Source: Celeribacter neptunius (GTDB lineage: Bacteria; Pseudomonadota; Alphaproteobacteria; Rhodobacterales; Rhodobacteraceae). From it: a stretch of 64,000 nt of DNA. The stretch lies in NCBI RefSeq assembly GCF_900113955.1, contig NZ_FORH01000006.1, forward strand, positions 62,001 to 126,000, in the 5' to 3' direction. The notes under the pieces were generated by a model, which was given only the letters and a program-made list of their open reading frames with translations, did not search any database and was not told where the DNA came from. Below are positions 60,844 through 64,000 of this stretch, in pieces. The position numbers and the translations under genes are program-made. The stretch's first letter is position 1, and each line of letters begins with the position of its first letter.

Positions 60844-61530
60844 ATGTTCGATCTGGTGATTTTCGATTGCGACGGCGTGCTGATCGACAGCGAGGTAATC
60901 TCCGCGCGCATGCTGATCGCCGCCTTGGCCGGCCATGGGGTCGAGATCGACACGGAATATGTCGCGCGCAATTTCCTCGGGCGGAGCTACCCGGTCGTGT
61001 TCTCGCAAATCCGCGAGGAATTCGGGGTCACCCTGCCGGAGCGCTTCGAAGAGGAGTATCGCCAGAGGCTGATCGCGGCCTTTCGCGCCGAGTTGGTGCC
61101 GATCCCCGGGGTGCGCGATGTGATCCTGCGGCTTGCCGTCCCCTATGCGCTCGCCACCAGTTCGAGCCCGCCACGGCTGGCCGAGTCGCTGGCGATCACC
61201 GGGCTCGACGATCTCTTTGCGGGCCGCACGACCACCGCTTCGGAGGTGACCCGCGGCAAACCGGCGCCGGATCTGTTTTTGCACGTGGCGGAAAAATTCC
61301 AGGCCGTGCCCGCACGTTGTCTGGTGATCGAGGATTCTCTCGCGGGGGTGCAGGCGGGACTGGCGGCGGGGATGACGGTCTGGCGCTTTACCGGCGGCAG
61401 CCATCTGGCCGGGCTCGATCTGGCGTCGTCCGACGCCCCGGCCCCGCAGCGGCAATTTGCATCCTATTCGGATTTCTTCCATTCTGATGCGCAGCTTATG
61501 AAAAAGGAACCGCGGCATGGCAAAGGCTAA
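60844..61530 (+). CDS. HAD-family phosphatase of the polyol operon
   Basis: 228 residues, HAD subfamily IA (beta-phosphoglucomutase-like). Motif I is FDLVIFDCDGVLIDSE (D9, D11), motif II near ATSSSPPRL, motif III K in RGKPAPDLFLHVAE and motif IV VIEDSLAGVQAGLAAGM. It dephosphorylates a sugar or polyol phosphate. It overlaps the next gene by 14 bases and is the first gene of a putative smo-type operon, where a HAD phosphatase commonly accompanies sorbitol/mannitol transporters in Rhodobacterales. Confidence 0.9.
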   Translation: MFDLVIFDCDGVLIDSEVISARMLIAALAGHGVEIDTEYVARNFLGRSYPVVFSQIREEFGVTLPERFEEEYRQRLIAAFRAELVPIPGVRDVILRLAVPYALATSSSPPRLAESLAITGLDDLFAGRTTTASEVTRGKPAPDLFLHVAEKFQAVPARCLVIEDSLAGVQAGLAAGMTVWRFTGGSHLAGLDLASSDAPAPQRQFASYSDFFHSDAQLMKKEPRHGKG

Positions 61531-62512
61531 GGCGCAGGGTAAATCGCAGGGTAAATCTCAAGCCGCGCATGATGAGAGCGACGTGTCCCCGCGCGATCTC
61601 GCGGCGCGCGCGGCCTGGCTGTCCTTTGTCGGTGGCATGACCCAGGACCAGATTGCCCAGGAGTTGGGGATTTCGCGCCAGAGGGTGCAGCGGCTCGTTG
61701 CTCGCGCCTCGGCCGAAGGGCTGGTCCGTGTGCGGATCGATCATCCGATTGCCGAATGCCTGGAGTTGGAGCGCGGTCTGAAACGCCGCTTCGGGCTCGA
61801 CGCGGCCTGGGTGTCGCCGCAGATCAGCGGGGCCAGTGATCCGCTGATCGGTCTGGCGCCCTTTGCCGTACCGGTGCTGGAACGCCTGTTCGAACGCGAG
61901 GAGGCGAAGGTTTTCGCGCTCGGCACCGGGCGGACGCTGAAAACCGTGGTCGAGCATATGCAGCAGGTCGATGGAGCACGCCACAAGCTGGTCTCGCTGA
62001 TCGGCAATGTCGCGCCGGACGGCTCCGCCTCGTTTTACGAAGTGATCATGCAACTGGCGGAAAAGATCCGGGCTCGGCACTATCCGATGGCGGCACCGGT
62101 CTTTGCCCGCAGCGATGAGGAACTGGCGCTCTATCGCTCGCTGCCGCATGTGAAAGCGTCGCGGGCGCTGGCGAAATCCGCCGATATGGCGATCGTCGGC
62201 ATCGGCCAGCTCGGCGATGACGCACCGCTCTATGTCGATGGCTTCCTGACGGCGGAGGAGCTTCTGGACCTGCGCGCCGGTGGTGGCGTTGGCGAGATCT
62301 GCGGCCATGTGTTCAATCGCGAGGGGCAATATCTCGATCACCCGGTCAACCACCGCATGGTGGGGGTGAGCGTGCCGGTCGGCGATATGCCGGTCTATTG
62401 CATCGGCGCGGGCACATCCAAGCTCGAAGCGCTGCGCGGGGCGCTCTCCGGCGGGCTGATTCACGGGCTGTTCACCGATGAGTGGACCGCGAGGGAACTG
62501 GTTAACTCCTGA
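61517..62512 (+). CDS. SorC/DeoR-type sugar-binding transcriptional regulator
   Basis: 331 residues with a lysine/glutamine-rich N-terminus, an HTH (FVGGMTQDQIAQELGISRQRVQRLVARASAEGLV) and a sugar-phosphate-binding domain of the SorC family (KVFALGTGRTLKTVVEHM; LIGNVAPDGSASFYEVI). It senses phosphorylated sugars or polyols and probably controls the downstream transporter through the TGAGCA palindrome. A terminator follows before the transporter gene. Confidence 0.9.
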   Translation: MAKAKAQGKSQGKSQAAHDESDVSPRDLAARAAWLSFVGGMTQDQIAQELGISRQRVQRLVARASAEGLVRVRIDHPIAECLELERGLKRRFGLDAAWVSPQISGASDPLIGLAPFAVPVLERLFEREEAKVFALGTGRTLKTVVEHMQQVDGARHKLVSLIGNVAPDGSASFYEVIMQLAEKIRARHYPMAAPVFARSDEELALYRSLPHVKASRALAKSADMAIVGIGQLGDDAPLYVDGFLTAEELLDLRAGGGVGEICGHVFNREGQYLDHPVNHRMVGVSVPVGDMPVYCIGAGTSKLEALRGALSGGLIHGLFTDEWTARELVNS

Positions 62513-62536
62513 TCTGAAAGTGATTTCCGGGCATCA

Positions 62537-62560
62537 AAGGGCTTTGGTGAAAAGCCCCTT
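62537..62560 (+). terminator. Terminator/attenuator after SorC gene
   Basis: Stem GGGCTTT/AAAGCCC with loop GGTGA, followed by CCTT. It separates the regulator transcript from the transporter transcript, whose -35-like TTGACA begins at the end of this structure. Confidence 0.6.
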
Positions 62561-62613
62561 GACAGAAATGCACCTTTAAGTGAGCATTGGTTCATGAAGT
62601 GAGCAAATGCTCA
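62559..62613 (+). promoter_or_regulatory. Promoter and SorC operator of the polyol transporter
   Basis: TTGACA at 62559-62564, then TGAGCATT at 62581 and the perfect palindrome TGAGCAAATGCTCA at 62600-62613. The two TGAGCA elements are 19 bp apart and overlap the expected -10/+1 region. They are probable binding sites of the SorC-type regulator. Confidence 0.6.
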
Positions 62614-62632
62614 TATCAAATGGGAGGATACC

Positions 62633-63937
62633 ATGAATACGACTTTTCGCGCCCTGATGGGTGCGTGCGCTCTTGGTGCGCTTGCCGCCGGGGCCTCTGC
62701 CGAGACCATCACCATCGCCACCGTGAACAATGGCGACATGATCCGCATGCAGGGCTATACCGACGATTTCACCGCTAAGACCGGCATCGACGTCGAATGG
62801 GTGACGCTCGAGGAAAACGTGCTGCGTCAGCGCGTGACCACCGACATCTCGACTAAGGGCGGTGCCTTCGACATCATGACCATCGGCATGTACGAAACCC
62901 CGATCTGGGGGGCCAATGGCTGGCTCGTGCCGCTCACCGATCTGTCCGAAAGCTACGACGTCGGGGACATCCTGCCGGCGATGGCGGGCGGTCTGAGCTA
63001 TGACGGCACGCTCTATGCTGCGCCGTTCTATGGCGAAAGCTCGATGGTCATGTATCGCACGGACCTGATGGAAAAGGCCGGTCTGGAAATGCCGAAGGCC
63101 CCGACCTGGGAGTTCATCCGCCAGGCGGCGGCGGCGATGACCGACCGTGATGCCGAAATCAACGGCATCTGCCTGCGCGGCAAGGCCGGCTGGGGCGAAG
63201 GCGGGGCCTTCATCACCGCGATGTCCAACTCCTTCGGAGGGCGCTGGTTCGACATGGACTGGAACGCCCAGTTCGACACCAAACCGTGGAAAGATACGCT
63301 CGAATTCTTCGTCGGCATGATGAACGAAAGCGGTCCGGCGGGCTATGCCACCAACGGTTTCAACGAAAACCTGTCGCTGTTCCAGCAGGGCAAATGCGGC
63401 ATGTGGATCGACGCCACCGTGGCGGCCTCTTTCGTGACCAACCCGGAGGATTCCACCGTGGCTGACAGCGTCGGCTTCGCGCTTGCCCCCGACAACGGTC
63501 TCGGCAAACGTTCGAACTGGCTCTGGGCCTGGGCGCTGGCGATCCCGGCCGGGACACAGAACGAAGCGGCCGCGAAACAGTTCATCGAATGGGCCACCTC
63601 GAAAGACTATATCGAGCTCGTCGCCTCGAAAGAAGGCTGGGCCAATGTGCCGCCGGGCGCACGCAGCTCGCTCTATGAAAACCCGAACTACATCGAAGTG
63701 CCCTTTGCCCAGATGACCCTGGATTCGATCCTGACGGCGGACCCGAACAATTCGACGGTCGAGCCTTCGCCCTATGTCGGCGTGCAATTCGCGGCGATCC
63801 CCGAATTTGCCGGTATCGCCACCGAGGTCAGCCAGGAATTCTCGGCGGTCTATGCGGGACAACAGAGTGTCGACGAGGCGCTTGAGAAAGCTCAGGCTCT
63901 GACCAACGACGCCATGGAAGCTGCGGGTTACCGCTAA
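62633..63937 (+). CDS. smoE: Sorbitol/mannitol ABC transporter substrate-binding protein (SmoE-like)
   Basis: 434 residues, family-1 extracellular binding protein with signal peptide (MNTTFRALMGACALGALAAGASAE) and GGGAGG RBS. SmoE-type features: TITIATVNNGDMIRMQGYTDDFTAKTGIDVEWVTLEENVLRQ, DIMTIGMYETPIWGANGWLVPL, and WLWAWALAIPAGTQNE near the C-terminus. It binds sorbitol, mannitol or related hexitols in the periplasm. The permeases SmoF/G, the ATPase and polyol dehydrogenases would lie beyond the right edge. The assignment is by sequence character and context. Confidence 0.88.
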   Translation: MNTTFRALMGACALGALAAGASAETITIATVNNGDMIRMQGYTDDFTAKTGIDVEWVTLEENVLRQRVTTDISTKGGAFDIMTIGMYETPIWGANGWLVPLTDLSESYDVGDILPAMAGGLSYDGTLYAAPFYGESSMVMYRTDLMEKAGLEMPKAPTWEFIRQAAAAMTDRDAEINGICLRGKAGWGEGGAFITAMSNSFGGRWFDMDWNAQFDTKPWKDTLEFFVGMMNESGPAGYATNGFNENLSLFQQGKCGMWIDATVAASFVTNPEDSTVADSVGFALAPDNGLGKRSNWLWAWALAIPAGTQNEAAAKQFIEWATSKDYIELVASKEGWANVPPGARSSLYENPNYIEVPFAQMTLDSILTADPNNSTVEPSPYVGVQFAAIPEFAGIATEVSQEFSAVYAGQQSVDEALEKAQALTNDAMEAAGYR

Positions 63938-63952
63938 GCTCTCCTCCCGAAC

Positions 63953-63975
63953 GGGGGGCGGTCAAACCGCCCCCC
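63953..63975 (+). repeat. Strong hairpin after smoE
   Basis: Perfect 10-bp stem GGGGGGCGGT/ACCGCCCCCC with loop CAA, 15 bp after the stop. No U-run, so it is more likely a 3'-end stabiliser that keeps binding-protein mRNA in excess over the permeases, as in many ABC operons. Confidence 0.75.
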
Positions 63976-64000
63976 AACCCCGCTCGCACATTACACACTG

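Overview
The window reads as chromosomal DNA of an alphaproteobacterium of the Rhodobacterales (Roseobacter/Rhodobacteraceae type). The grounds are high GC, heterotetrameric sarcosine oxidase beside a Rieske betaine monooxygenase, a lanthanide-type XoxF system, a smo-type polyol transporter, and family-typical protein sequences. This is inference from recognised families; no database was searched.

Layout. 1-1859: end of a branched-chain amino acid ABC operon (livH partial, livM, a coupled small ORF). 1860-4535: a decayed accessory patch ending at tRNA-Pro(CGG), with an unknown membrane-anchored protein and a frameshifted IS3-family element that cuts an HTH gene. 4647-7658: two EamA/DMT exporters and a LysR regulator. 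7916-11068: a large PAS-containing chemoreceptor. 11149-25138: a glycine betaine catabolic block. It holds gbcAB (betaine to dimethylglycine), a DMGDH-like flavoprotein (to sarcosine), soxBDAG (to glycine), sdaA (serine to pyruvate), purU (10-formyl-THF to formate plus THF) and a GbdR-like GlxA/AraC regulator. 25644-33563: a 7.9-kb integrative element in tRNA-Arg(TCT), bounded by 46-bp direct repeats. It carries a tyrosine integrase, an AlpA/Xis-like HTH protein, a probable Rep_trans-type replication initiator behind an extremely T-poor tract, and cargo (DUF982, transglutaminase-like, cold shock and small proteins). 34022-35608: gamma-glutamyltransferase family.

35787-53072: a PQQ/lanthanide alcohol-oxidation locus. 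It contains a LuxR-type response regulator, a FIST sensor and a PAS hybrid kinase. It also has a NosR-like flavin/Fe-S membrane protein with ApbE, XoxJ, XoxG, PQQ-associated binding and beta-propeller proteins, a Sel1 protein, a second cytochrome c, a dispersed NitT/Tau-type ABC transporter and XoxF. Five intergenic regions here share a near-palindromic TACGACCAAAGTCGTA motif, which I propose is the operator of a single regulon.

53268-59857: hemP, then an RND efflux operon (two adaptors, pump, TetR) joined by 4-bp overlaps. 60054-64000: a GntR regulator and the start of a polyol (sorbitol/mannitol) operon with a HAD phosphatase, a SorC regulator and an SmoE-like binding protein, running off the right edge.

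The betaine block releases methyl groups as C1 units, and the XoxF block handles alcohols and possibly other C1 compounds, so the two large metabolic regions may be physiologically linked, though nothing in the sequence proves it. The least explained parts are the tRNA-Arg element with its T-poor tract and the shared operator of the XoxF locus.
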